A DNA stretch of 64,000 nt from Mytilus galloprovincialis (lineage: Eukaryota; Mollusca; Bivalvia; Mytilida; Mytilidae). Of the stretch, positions 1-9,650 are shown one piece after another. Each line of letters opens with the position of its first letter. The first letter of the stretch is position 1. Where the stretch lies: NCBI RefSeq assembly GCF_965363235.1, contig NC_134841.1, forward strand, positions 49,745,078 through 49,809,077, in the 5' to 3' direction. The notes beneath the pieces were generated by a model. That model was given only the letters and a program-made list of their open reading frames with translations, searched no databases and had not been told where the DNA came from. The position numbers and the translations under genes were made by a program.

Positions 1-132
1 GACGGTTAAAATATCTCAGGAACGACCAAACAACGAAATTCTTAACCTATATAATTATGCTAGTCAGTGTGTGTTCTGATATTTTTAACTGTACAGTAAA
101 ATCAATCAAACTAAACATTTATTGGAAGCTAC

Positions 133-274
133 CTTGACTCTTAAAAAAATCACTGCATTCGTCGATCGTAACTACTCGGCCATTCTCGCTATGCAGTACA
201 CATGGTACAATAACTGTTATTTCTTCGTGCAACCAGAAAGGCCGAGTAGTTCCGATTGTTGCATTCTTAGACAT
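133..274 (-). CDS. Possible first coding exon of an unknown gene running off the left edge
   Basis: An ATG at 274 opens a frame of 47 codons whose product begins MSKNATIGTTRPFWLHEE and looks like real protein (mixed charged and hydrophobic residues, Trp, Cys). The frame reaches a good donor-like site, AAG|GTAGCT, at 133/132, leaving phase 1, so the exon probably splices to something beyond position 1. If it is not spliced, it stops three codons later at a TAA that overlaps an AATAAA (about 118-123 on the plus strand as TTTATT), giving a peptide of 51 residues. No domain is recognised. There is no signal peptide or membrane segment. The next genes are the nine-exon minus-strand gene further right, so this would be a separate transcription unit. 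It could be chance, since only about 50 codons are seen. Confidence 0.4.
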
Positions 275-764
275 TTTTTATGTTCTTGCTGATAAATATG
301 TTGATTTTCTACATTTACTCTTTCTGATGAACAGTTTAAAAAAAACACTTTTTGTGTTGTTTTTTTTTACTTCTTTTTCATTTTCTTGCTGTTGATTTAA
401 AACATTTTTACACAACTAAGCGATTTGTTTAACCCGTGCCAAAAGTGAAAAGTTTGACTTTTATCCCACATGCATTTGGAAATAACAAAAGCATACATAA
501 ACTATCGTGTCGATAAGATCAAGAACGCATTAAATAAGTGATGCATGTAAGTTTAAATATTAAAGATTATTCACTTATTAAATATAAAACATCAATTAAA
601 AAAATAGTATCCATGGCCAAAGTGCATGTTTTATCATATCCCAATGGCACATACATAATTTGTATGTATTGTATTTCAAATGGACTGAAATACTGTAAAG
701 TGAGGTTAGGAGTCAAACAGTATAAACTAAAATAAGAAAAAGTAGAAATGAAGAATGACTGTCC

Positions 765-998
765 TGCTCTATTTAAGTACTCCGAAAGCATGCTCTATTT
801 AAGTACCCCGAAAGCATGCTCTATTGAAGTACTCCAAAAGCATGCTCTATTTAAGTACTCCAAAAACATGCTCTATTTAAGTACTCCAAAAGCATGCTCT
901 ATTTAAGTACTCCAAAAGCATGGCCTATTTAAGTACTCCAAAAGCATGCTCTATTTAAGTACTCCGAAAGCACGCTCTATTTAAGTATTCCAAAAGCA
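765..998. repeat. 26-bp tandem repeat, nine copies
   Basis: Nine head-to-tail copies of a 26-bp unit (core CTCTATTTAAGTACTCCAAA) fill exactly 234 bases. Copies differ by one to three substitutions and no indels; for example copy 3 has CTATTGAAG, copy 7 has GGCCTATTT and copy 9 has TATTCC. The array lies between the left-edge exon and the nine-exon gene and has no open reading frame through it. It is a typical minisatellite. Confidence 0.95.
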
Positions 999-1155
999 AT
1001 CTCCTGTACTCACCCTTTATAATATCAAAAATTGCATACTACAATTAATTATGTTGAGATAGCTTATACTGATCACCTTTTTTAAACACGATATTCAATT
1101 AATTTTCACATGAGATATTAAATGATATCTAACAGATTAAAATTTACTCTTTATA

Positions 1156-1241
1156 AAAAAGAAGATGTGGTATGATTGCCAATGGGACATATCTTCACAA
1201 GAGACCAATGACAGAAATTTACAGCTATAGGTCACCGTATA
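1156..1241 (+). repeat. Partial copy of the GTGGTATGATTGCCAATGAG interspersed repeat
   Basis: The stretch starts with the AAGAAGATGTGGTATGATTG head seen in many other places of this window and runs through the 'ctataggtcaccgtat' segment before breaking off in a TA run. Together with the opposite-strand copy at 1385-1768 it forms an inverted pair. I read the family as a short non-autonomous interspersed element of mussels; its retroposon or MITE nature is not decided here. Confidence 0.8.
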
Positions 1242-1384
1242 TATATATATATTTGTATGTATATGAAATATAAATTTAAATGTTGCTGTTCGATCGCTGC
1301 TATGAAAGATGCACTACCAAATATTGAAAATCAAAGTTAACAGAACATTATGGTTAATACTAAATTAAGTAAAAAAAAGAGTTA

Positions 1385-1768
1385 TATGTTGTACTGTTAT
1401 ACCTCAGGCTCTGTCCCATGTAAAGGGGAAATCCCGCTATCATGTTTAACCCCGCCACATTATGTATCATATGTGTCGCCTGTCCCAAGTAAGGAGCCTG
1501 TAATTCAGTGGTCGTCGTTTGTTGTACAAAAGTCATGTGTTACGTATTTTTTTTTCTTCATTTTTTTATATATATAAGGCCGTTAGTTTTCTCGATTGAA
1601 TTGTTTTACATTGCCATTTCGGGGCCTTTTATAGCTGACTACTCAGTATGGGCTTTGTTCATTGTTGAAGGCTGTACAGTCAGCTGTAAATGTTAATTTC
1701 CGAGTTATTTTGGTCTCTTGTGGAGAGTTGTGTCATTCTAAATCATACCACATCTTCTTTTTTATAGT
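1385..1768 (-). repeat. Near full-length copy of the GTGGTATGATTGCCAATGAG repeat, reverse orientation
   Basis: Read on the minus strand this runs from AAAAAGAAGATGTGGTATGATT (at 1768) through the conserved segments for 'ccgaaatggcaatgt', 'ccactgaattacaggctcc' and 'cctgagg tataacagtacaac' (at about 1390). It matches the copy at 9823-10192 along its whole length. The two overlapping plus-strand frames within it are by-products of the repeat. Confidence 0.85.
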
Positions 1769-2260
1769 TGATAATACTGTCCTTCTACTCCCAGCTTCAG
1801 TTGTTGTAAGATTTTATTGATAAGCAAGCTTAAGAACACATGTAATAAGTTCATTCGAAAAATATTAATTAAACAATCTTGACACTAAAAGAACAAGAAC
1901 AAGGAGAATTCATGTCCAAACAGCATTGTGCACCCAATATGTCTTTTTATAATCATACATTTTTCTAATCATTCGTTCAGAAATGCAGATCATGTGCAGG
2001 AGATTCTTATTTTTGCCCTTTTAAGGCAGATAAGCGAAATGATTTTGCTCGTTGTTGAAGATGGTACGGTCTTGTATTGCTTACTTTAATAGTATACGGT
2101 ATGCGTAATTGTTGAAAGCGTACAATGATCTGTTGTTGTTTAAATATCATTGTCCATTGGTCTTCGGTTGATTCTTTGGTTCAACTGCTGTCTCACTAAC
2201 AATCGTATCACATCTCTAGGATTCCTTAAACAGTAACACAATCGTTCTTTTTTTCAAAAT

Positions 2261-2266
2261 TTTATT
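2261..2266 (-). terminator. Likely poly(A) signal of the nine-exon gene
   Basis: TTTATT on the plus strand is AATAAA on the minus strand, 75 bases past the TGA stop of the gene at 2342-7250. It is the first canonical signal after the stop, so it is the natural cleavage signal for that transcript. Confidence 0.6.
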
Positions 2267-2341
2267 AGATTAATAAAGTTAAAAAGTTATATGTACAATT
2301 TAAACATTCGTTTGGCTTATAATTGTTTGTTTTTTTCAAAT

Positions 2342-5300
2342 TCAAACTACCAATATTTTTTCTTCAAGTTCAATCTCGTGAATGCATTCATCAATAATTT
2401 TCTGGATCATAGGCACTACAACTGCATCTTCTTGTTCTTTCTTTTCTGTGTGTTCGTGCTTGTCTTTCTCCTGGGCTACAACACATGGATTATCTCCCTG
2501 TCCTCTATAATCGTCCGAACAATCGGTTATTTCAGTTGTTGGAAAAGCTTTGAGTACTGTTGTCACACCTTTTGTTGATGTTGTTGTTGCATCTTCGGAT
2601 GTCAGGAAATAAAACCCCCATGTCTTTCTTCTAAAGAATGCATTTTGTCTGACCCACCCAAAACCAACATTGCCTTCCATTAAAGACAACTTTAATTTGA
2701 CTTGGTAACCTGTTGTAATAAAATAAAACATACGATACATACTACAAACTAAAAAGTTTTCATTTACTGACAAGCATAAAGTAATTTGAGTTATTTAATT
2801 GGCAATCATGTCACATCTCCTTATTTATATATCACATCTTCAAAAATATATAACACATCTTCTTATTTATTTACCAAATCTTCTTAATCTTACATGATTT
2901 ATAATTTGTCAATTTATCTAAAAGAAGGAAAATCTACGTTTCCAAACTCTTGGTTCTGCATTTTGACTTAAAAAAGATTTTGGTTTTTAATCGCGTATTC
3001 TTCTGTATGAAGAGTCAAGATACTAGTATAATAGGGAGTTTGTGTGATCAGAACAATTCATTCTCAGTTTTAAAAAATTGTTTATTTTGAAAATTGAGTT
3101 AACAAGTTGTTTTTGTTTGGGATATAATTCAAAATGGGTCGGTTGGAGCATTCCATCCCGATAATAAATACTTAACAAACCTGTTCTGATGTTTATAATT
3201 CCTCTGCTTTTTTGATCACGTGTAACAGGATTTGTTCGAATTCCGCCATTTATGGGGAAGAAACAGCCTTCTAAAATAATTATTAAAATGAAATATTAAA
3301 TAAATGAATCTAAATTGTAGTAAAAATGTTTACTCTCTTTGAACAGCTTGAATATCAATCTAGCTGTGGAAAACAACAAACATATACTATGTAAATGTGC
3401 ATATGCAGTTATTCAGAAACGACAGTTCGAAAGAGTTACTTACAATTTGACATATAAATAAATTTTAAAATATGAATAAAACCAAAACCAAAAATATTGT
3501 TAATATACAAGAAAGAAGATTTACCTTTACCACTCTCCGTTTTTTCAAACAAAGATTTTTTCTCAGTCTTTAATTTTCTAAAATAGTTTCCATTATTCAT
3601 TCCTAGTACTTCAAAATCACACTCCTTGTAATATATCTCGGCCAACTTTTCGTCGGATCCAGTGGCTTGGATATAATCCTACAAAGCAAATCTTGCATAT
3701 TATCTTTCATTAAAATCTGAAAACTGCATGTGATATTTTTTTTTAGAAAATTACATAAGTTTAGAAGTTATTTTACAGTTAAAGTTTTGTAAGTATTTGA
3801 TGTGTTTCTGTACAACACGTTATCTAAATAGTCATTGTTTACAATTACCAAAAAAATCTTAAATTTAAACACTGCGCTTCATGTAAGAAATTTCATTTGA
3901 ATTCTCATACACCTAATCTCCTATAGATATCATAACAGTGGCGGATCCAGAAGTTTATGTAAAAAGGGCGTGGGGAGGGGTCCATTCTTGCTTCAGTGAT
4001 TCCCTATATAATCAACCATTTTTTCCCACAAAAGAGAGGGTCGGGCCTCCGGCCCCCAGGATCCGCACAAAAAAATTACGGACGTTATGGAATTTACTTT
4101 GTATCTGTGTGAATGATAATGTTTAAGTAAAGATATAAGTAATTCGGGGTCGTACTTGAAGTATACAAACCTCAGGTAATGGTGTGTTATAGGTGGATGA
4201 TGTTATCTCATAGATCTTCTCAACGATGCCATCAATGTTAACTGCTGCTAGTTGTTGATCAACAAAGTTAAATCTGAAAATAAATCATCGCATAAGATCA
4301 AATTCATCTACATTTCCACGCATGAAGCTGGAGGTCTTACTGATTCTATTGTACTCTTTAAATTTATGTCAATCAACATTGTAGAGTGACCTGATATTTT
4401 AACAGTTCATAGAAATCATCGAGTTGAGACATTTGTCCATTGGGCAATACATTCAAAAACTATTAAACAACATATTTAAGCATGTCATGTACTATAATTC
4501 TAATTTTTTAGTATGACAAAAACAATGAAAGTTCATACCCGTCTTGTTCCTTTGCCATGTATACAGCCTGTATCATGTCACTGTAGGCGTGGAGTAAGCT
4601 TTCTTTCATGGCAGATGATAACTTCTCTCGGATGGCAGCCACTTTCTATAAGAAAATAATAAGTTTGAAAATATATGTTTTGCAAACTTTTAATGATAAA
4701 TATAACCTAAGAAACCTGATAGTAACTAACGAACTCAAGAGGGATTACAACAAACAGTTGGTAAGGCTCCTTCCTCTGGCCAAAAATGTGTGTTGTCAGC
4801 TGCAGCTACATTCTTTATTGACATTTGTATTCAATTGCCTTTATCTCCCTCCACGCCCCTCTTCGATAATACTGGTACCGACATTGGAATAACAGGGACG
4901 AATTTATCCTAAAGGCAAAACGAGTCAATGATTTCAAAAGGTTTACTAATGATTTTGCTTTCGCCTTTGAAGTTGGATTAATTACTAGTGACTATAAAAT
5001 TTTATTTTCTCATCTTTTACAAGTAGTTGGTAAACATTTCTACAAATGCAGGACCAACAAATTTTTAATGGGAACACCAAAGTCGTTGCTTTGTGTTCAT
5101 TTTGACAACCTGACTTAATTAATAGGATTTCAACAACATGACCAACGTCATTAAAAATAGAGAAAATTAAAATAATATGTGAACAGAAAATTGATGGAGA
5201 TAGTTTACAGCAAATAAAACACATTTTACCTGCAAAATAACTGTCCTGAGTTTCTTCTCATCCTCTATTTTTTCTTGGAAGCAAACCAGTATAGCTCTGT

Positions 5301-7250
5301 AACGTTTTGCTGCTTCACTCTGCTTTAATACTAGACTATCATATTTGGTTTTTAGGTTACTGGAAACAGCTTGTCCTTCGTCTATGTTTTTCTTCAAGAA
5401 ATTGTCCAATCTATTGTTCCTGTGTTTCAGGCGTTTTTCCCAGTACCAACAATCCTTGAAAGAATAAGAATTAAACACTACATAAGTTTAAGAAATAAAG
5501 GGTTTTATCCAAATATTAACTACATGCATATTTAAGATCATTGAAATCCCAAATTAATTCCAAGTCGTTTTGATGACGTCACCATGAGGACTTTTCTCCA
5601 CAATATTTCTCTTTATGATACATTTAAAAATTTCCGATGAAGATTCCTCAATACCGTGTTTAAGTCCAATTTTTAAAGGGGAGTAAGTTAAATGATGGCA
5701 ACTTAATTAAACACTATAAATGTAATTCATTTAATGTTTTATATAAATGATCGAATGTTTAATTATTATTATCGTACTATGTGCAGTCTTGTGTTTTCCT
5801 TTCCTTTCCTTTATTTCATTAACATGTAAAAATCTTATAACTTACTTTCTGTAAATCCCTGAGTCCCTCCAGACATATGATATGACTCCTTATTTTACGA
5901 CTCACTTCTTTCTCCATTTTTATAATATCTTGACAAATACTAGAATCAAATCTGAAAGAAGAATGAAATGCGGGTAAAATAGTTTAGTGATTTCAATGAT
6001 ATTTTGCGATCTGTATCTAAAGACTTTGTATTTCTCTTGAATGTGTTGTTGAAACAAAGTTCTTACAACATTTAAGCTAGCTTATATTTAACATTAAATA
6101 ATATACAATCACATACGTTAACGATATACCGATCTGTGATTGTATATTCATCTTATACATGTACTCACGTCACGTCAAAGTTTGGAATCTTTTCGTTCAT
6201 GACAGCAATTTCTGGTGCCTGACAGTGTAGAAGAAAGGCGGTGTTACAAAGTGGCACCAAAAAGTCCTTCATTTCAACCATACCTGTCAAATTATAATAT
6301 AAAATATACATAAACAAGCTATCAATAATCCAGACTCCATACAAAAGATATGAAATAATTTTATATAGACTACATATTCAATTATAGCAATGTTCTGTTT
6401 CTTTTTCTTAAAGACTTTATCTTTATTTTTATACAATAAACTGAACAAGTGTGGACACATATCAGTGTGGATAGTATGTTTATACAATCAAAGATAAGAA
6501 ATCATCTCCAAATCAAATATGAGCATACAAATCAATATATAATTCAAGAGATTCCAAACATAAGACGGACCATTTCTTTTAACGGTTTTTAGCCATAAAG
6601 GCTCATAAAGGTTAAAGGGTGCGGGAATTTCTCGCTGTATTGAAGACCTATTGGCGACCTTCTGCTGTTGTCTGTTCTATGGTATGTTTGAATTATTTCA
6701 AAGATATATGCTCAAAGGTAAAAAAAAACTTATTAGATTCGAAACAATATATTTGTAACATTACAATGATAAACAAGAATACCGAAATTGTCATTTTCCT
6801 GGGAATATGCCATTCTCTTCGCTACATATATTGGTGCTGGCATTCCATTTACTGTAAATGCTTCCGTTGCATATTCTTTCAAAAGCCTAGAGTACCATTT
6901 ATACTGGTCAATTCTAAACGAAAACAATTATTATAATCAATAATTGGTAATGAATAAAATAAAGTTATACGGTAGACTAATCGGGGTTTTTATCATAAGC
7001 TGTATAACTATCAATGATATATTTTTTTATTTTCGAGTAAAACATTATTATCTTGTCTGAAGCCTCTGATACATTTTACTTCGAAAACCATGTCAAACTA
7101 CGTTAATTTTTATCGCCTTTACTCTTTGAAGAATAGTTAATTAAAATACAAACTTGTAAAGTAAATATCCACAAATTAATGGTAACTAAATACATACCTA
7201 ATAAACTGCTTCAAGATTAAGTCAAGTCTTGAAATTGAAATACTCTCCAT
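2342..7250 (-). CDS. Nine-exon gene for an uncharacterised, helix-rich BAR-like protein (453 aa)
   Basis: Coding exons on the minus strand are 7250-7198, 6913-6783, 6283-6169, 5951-5846, 5454-5230, 4645-4539, 4273-4171, 3678-3525 and 2709-2342. Their lengths (53, 131, 115, 106, 225, 107, 103, 154, 368) add to 1362 bases, 453 codons plus TGA, and every junction keeps frame with GT..AG borders (for example GTATGT, GTGAGT, GTAAGT donors and TTTCAG, TTATAG acceptors). The start is the ATG at 7250, giving MESISISRLDLILKQFIR. Residues about 65-255 are strongly helical and charged, with heptad-like stretches such as DCWYWEKRLKHRNNRLDNFL at 136-155; this suits an N-terminal BAR/F-BAR or similar coiled-coil dimer. 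Residues about 330-370 contain a compact WVRQNAFFRRKTWGFYFLTS segment that could be a small beta-rich domain, and the last 60 residues are acidic and lysine-rich. No signal peptide or membrane segment is seen, so it is probably cytoplasmic. I do not recognise the family; BAR-like is inference from helical character only. Confidence 0.8.
3936..4069 (+). mobile_element. Short hAT-type MITE in intron 7 of the nine-exon gene
   Basis: The element begins CAGTGGCGGATCCAGAAG and ends CCCCAGGATCCGCACA, so its ends are imperfect inverted repeats of the form GTGGCGGATCC / GGATCCGCAC. This end sequence is typical of non-autonomous hAT elements in animals. It is about 134 bp long, too short to code for a transposase. 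The frame that starts at 3938 and reads MADPEVYVKRAWGG is simply a translation of this element and should not be annotated as a gene. Target duplications are not clear. Confidence 0.55.
6617..6680 (-). repeat. Fragment of the GGGGAATGTGTCAAAGAGAC repeat family
   Basis: On the minus strand this fragment reads from CATAGAACAGACAACAGC through 'aggtcttcaatac' to 'cccgcaccc'. It matches copies at 11928-12085, 57060-57200 and 57585-57735. It lies between exons 2 and 3 of the nine-exon gene. Confidence 0.7.
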
Positions 7251-8419
7251 CTTTAAGAATAGTTGATTTTTTAAATATTTTTTTGAAGTTCCACTATAAG
7301 CGTTCTCTTTACTACTACAGCGACAACTCTACTGAACGTCGCCAAGGTACCTTAGCTCGACAACGTCACAATGTTGCGACCGCGACATTCGGATGTTGTT
7401 CGTCGTCTCTTGGACTTTTCTGATTTCTTCCATTAACTTTTCCCACTGCATATGCTCTGAGTAAATGGTCCATGCATGAGCACGAGTTTTCTCTGTACAT
7501 TTTAATCCCGTGAAGCGAATATGTAATTATATCTGACAGATATGGATGAATGATGAGCAAATTTTAACTATTTTTGCAAATTGTGTTTATTTCCAAAAGA
7601 CTGTTTTTTGTCGTTGGACTGCTGTCCCATAAAAGACCACATCTGATTCTCCATCTATTCCACATTTAATTTTCTGTGTACACTGCTGTCTGAAAATTTT
7701 ATATAAAGTTGCTCGTACTTATTAGACTTGTTGTTATGACACAGGTCTGTCTTTTGTTGAAGACACACCGTCTCCCTCAAGTTATCTTCCTTTTATTTTT
7801 TTGTAGTTGGGTTGCTGTCTCATTGACGTATAAATAGCTCACATGCATCTCTGTTTATCCATCACTTAATTTTCCTTGTGCACAATATGGATGAAGTTAT
7901 ATATACATATATATATTGTGCATAGATAACCGTACAACCTTCAACAACGAGAAAAAAAACCCATACCGTATAGACGGCAATCAGAGGCACTAACATGAAA
8001 AATATGAAACCTTTCAAAATAGAAAACTTTTTTTATTCATATTTCAACACCCCTTAAATTTTTCAATTTTTTAGCCTTTTATTATCTTTTCTTCATTTAT
8101 TAGTCGCATTTATTCTACGAGTCTTTTATCAATTATTCTATTTTCTGTACACCTAATCAAGACCTCCATAATTTTGAGCAATGCAAAACATACGGTTAAA
8201 TATTTCTCAGTCATGTCCTGTGTTTGAATTTGTTTGTTAGCTTTTTGGTCATGAATGTTTGTCTCTAATATTTAATTAACTGTGCATTTGTATTCAGATA
8301 TCGCAGATCAAATTTATACGTTTATTGTTTAATCATAGGTTTTTTGATTGAGTTAAGTCTGCCAATTGATATTTTATCGTATGTTTTTCTTTGTTGTGAT
8401 GTTATGCTATTGTTTCAGA

Positions 8420-8760
8420 AAAAGGGAGAAGGTTTGGATCCATTTTAAAACGTTTAATCCCGCTGCAAATGTTTGCACCTGTCCTAAGTCAGGAATCTGA
8501 TGTACAGTAGTTGTCGTTTGTTTATGTAATATATACGTGTTTCTTGTTTCTCGTTTTGTTTATATAGATTAGACCGTTGGTTTTCCCGTTTGAATGGTTT
8601 TACACTAGTAATTTTGGGGCCCTTTATAGCTTGTTGTTCGGTGTGAGCCAAGGCTCCGTGTTGAAGGCCGTACTTTAACCTATAATGGTTTACTTTTTAA
8701 ATTGTTATTTGTATGGAGAGTTGTCTCATTGGCACTCACACCACATCTTCCTATATCTAT
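8420..8760 (-). repeat. Diverged copy of the GTGGTATGATTGCCAATGAG repeat
   Basis: On the minus strand the copy starts near 8760 with AGATATAGGAAGATGTGGTG and passes 'gagtgccaatgagacaactctccat', 'ggtttactttt'-type and 'gacaactactgtacatcagattcc' segments to the 'gggattaaacg' end near 8445. It belongs to the subfamily with GTGAGTGCCAATGAG that is also seen at 52288-52385 and 54176-54238. Confidence 0.75.
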
Positions 8761-8836
8761 TTGTCATACGGTCAAAGCATTTTATGAAACATTGGCGGTA
8801 TTTTTTTTCATATTCATTTGATGTATATAATAATAA

Positions 8837-8910
8837 TTAAATGTGGTATGATTGCTAATTGGACAACTCTCGAATAGAAACCAAATGAAATGAAGTAAAC
8901 AAAACACCAT
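8837..8910 (+). repeat. 5' fragment of the GTGGTATGATTGCCAATGAG repeat
   Basis: AATGTGGTATGATTGCTAAT followed by 'tggacaactctcgaatagaaaccaaatgaaa' identifies a head fragment. A similar head fragment occurs 225 bases to the right at 9062-9140 in the same orientation. Confidence 0.7.
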
Positions 8911-9061
8911 GCAACTGCAATTTTTAAACAGCAACAAGAAGAACTACCTTTATCGATTGGTTAACTGAGCCAAAAGCGAAGAATTAATAAGAATGTTAAT
9001 ACCGTCAAGGATTTTAATGAAATATTGGCGGTATTTTTTCCATGATTACGACATATAAATA

Positions 9062-9140
9062 AAAATAAGAAAATGTGGTATGATTGCCAATGAGACAACT
9101 CTCCACCAGAAACCAAATAACATAGAAGTTACCAATGGCG
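9062..9140 (+). repeat. 5' fragment of the GTGGTATGATTGCCAATGAG repeat
   Basis: AAAATGTGGTATGATTGCCA followed by 'atgagacaactctccaccagaaaccaaataac' is a well-conserved head fragment that breaks off after about 80 bases. It lies some 510 bases before the ependymin-related gene start. Confidence 0.75.
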
Positions 9141-9613
9141 TCAAACTGTATTTTTGTTGTTTATTTGTTGTATGTTTTTATTTGGTGAGTGTTTGGCCAG
9201 CTGGTAGGTTTTGGGAAAGAAAATACTAGACTTTGAGTCACTTGAAGATGTGTTATTCCAAGCTTTAGTTAATACTGCTTTGGTTGTATTTCCTATTTCC
9301 TACAACCCTATATTATAACAATATGTTTAAAGTACTTCAATTTATATCAATAGGATCTTTCAAATTTACAAACTTCTATAGTGGGAAATATAACATTTTA
9401 TTTTGCATTCTGACCAACCACAAGGGTAGCATTCAGTTCCTCAATATGCGTATACGCTGATTACTACAACATCCTTTTGCTTGTGTGGGACGTCCGATCG
9501 GATATAAATTTCTTCTGAGATAACCTAAAATAATTTTGTCACGTGAAGGAAATCCGCAGTAATTTGATTTTTAAGTCCACCGTCCGATTGAACGATTTTA
9601 TAAGTTACTTGAC

Positions 9614-9620
9614 TTTATAA
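9614..9620 (+). promoter_or_regulatory. Possible TATA box of the ependymin-related gene
   Basis: TTTATAA lies 30 to 37 bases before the ATG at 9651. With initiation about 25-30 bases downstream, the 5' untranslated region would be only a few bases, so either the leader is very short or the similar TTTATAA at about 9597-9603 is used. Inference from sequence only. Confidence 0.3.
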
Positions 9621-9650
9621 GTATACAGTCATTAGTCATAGTTATAGAGA

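Larger units (their letters stand above)
7251..9650. other. Head-to-head intergenic region between the nine-exon gene and the ependymin-related gene
   Basis: About 2.4 kb separate two genes that are transcribed away from each other. The region holds diverged repeat pieces (near 7590-7860, 8420-8760, 8837-8910, 9062-9140) and AT-rich unique DNA. No coding frame is convincing: the frames at 7229-7423 and 7366-7560 overlap on opposite strands and show no splice support. Promoters of both genes should lie here, but only the TATA-like site before 9651 is visible. Confidence 0.6.

Noticed and set aside
765..998. CRISPR array
   Set aside because: The units are contiguous 26-base tandem copies with no spacers, in an animal genome.
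3938..4126. Open frame MADPEVYVKRAWGG as a gene
   Set aside because: It is the translation of a hAT-type MITE (ends CAGTGGCGGATCC and GGATCCGCAC) inside an intron of the nine-exon gene.
7229..7560. Overlapping open frames on both strands as genes
   Set aside because: No splice sites, no motif, and one overlaps the first exon of the nine-exon gene on the opposite strand.
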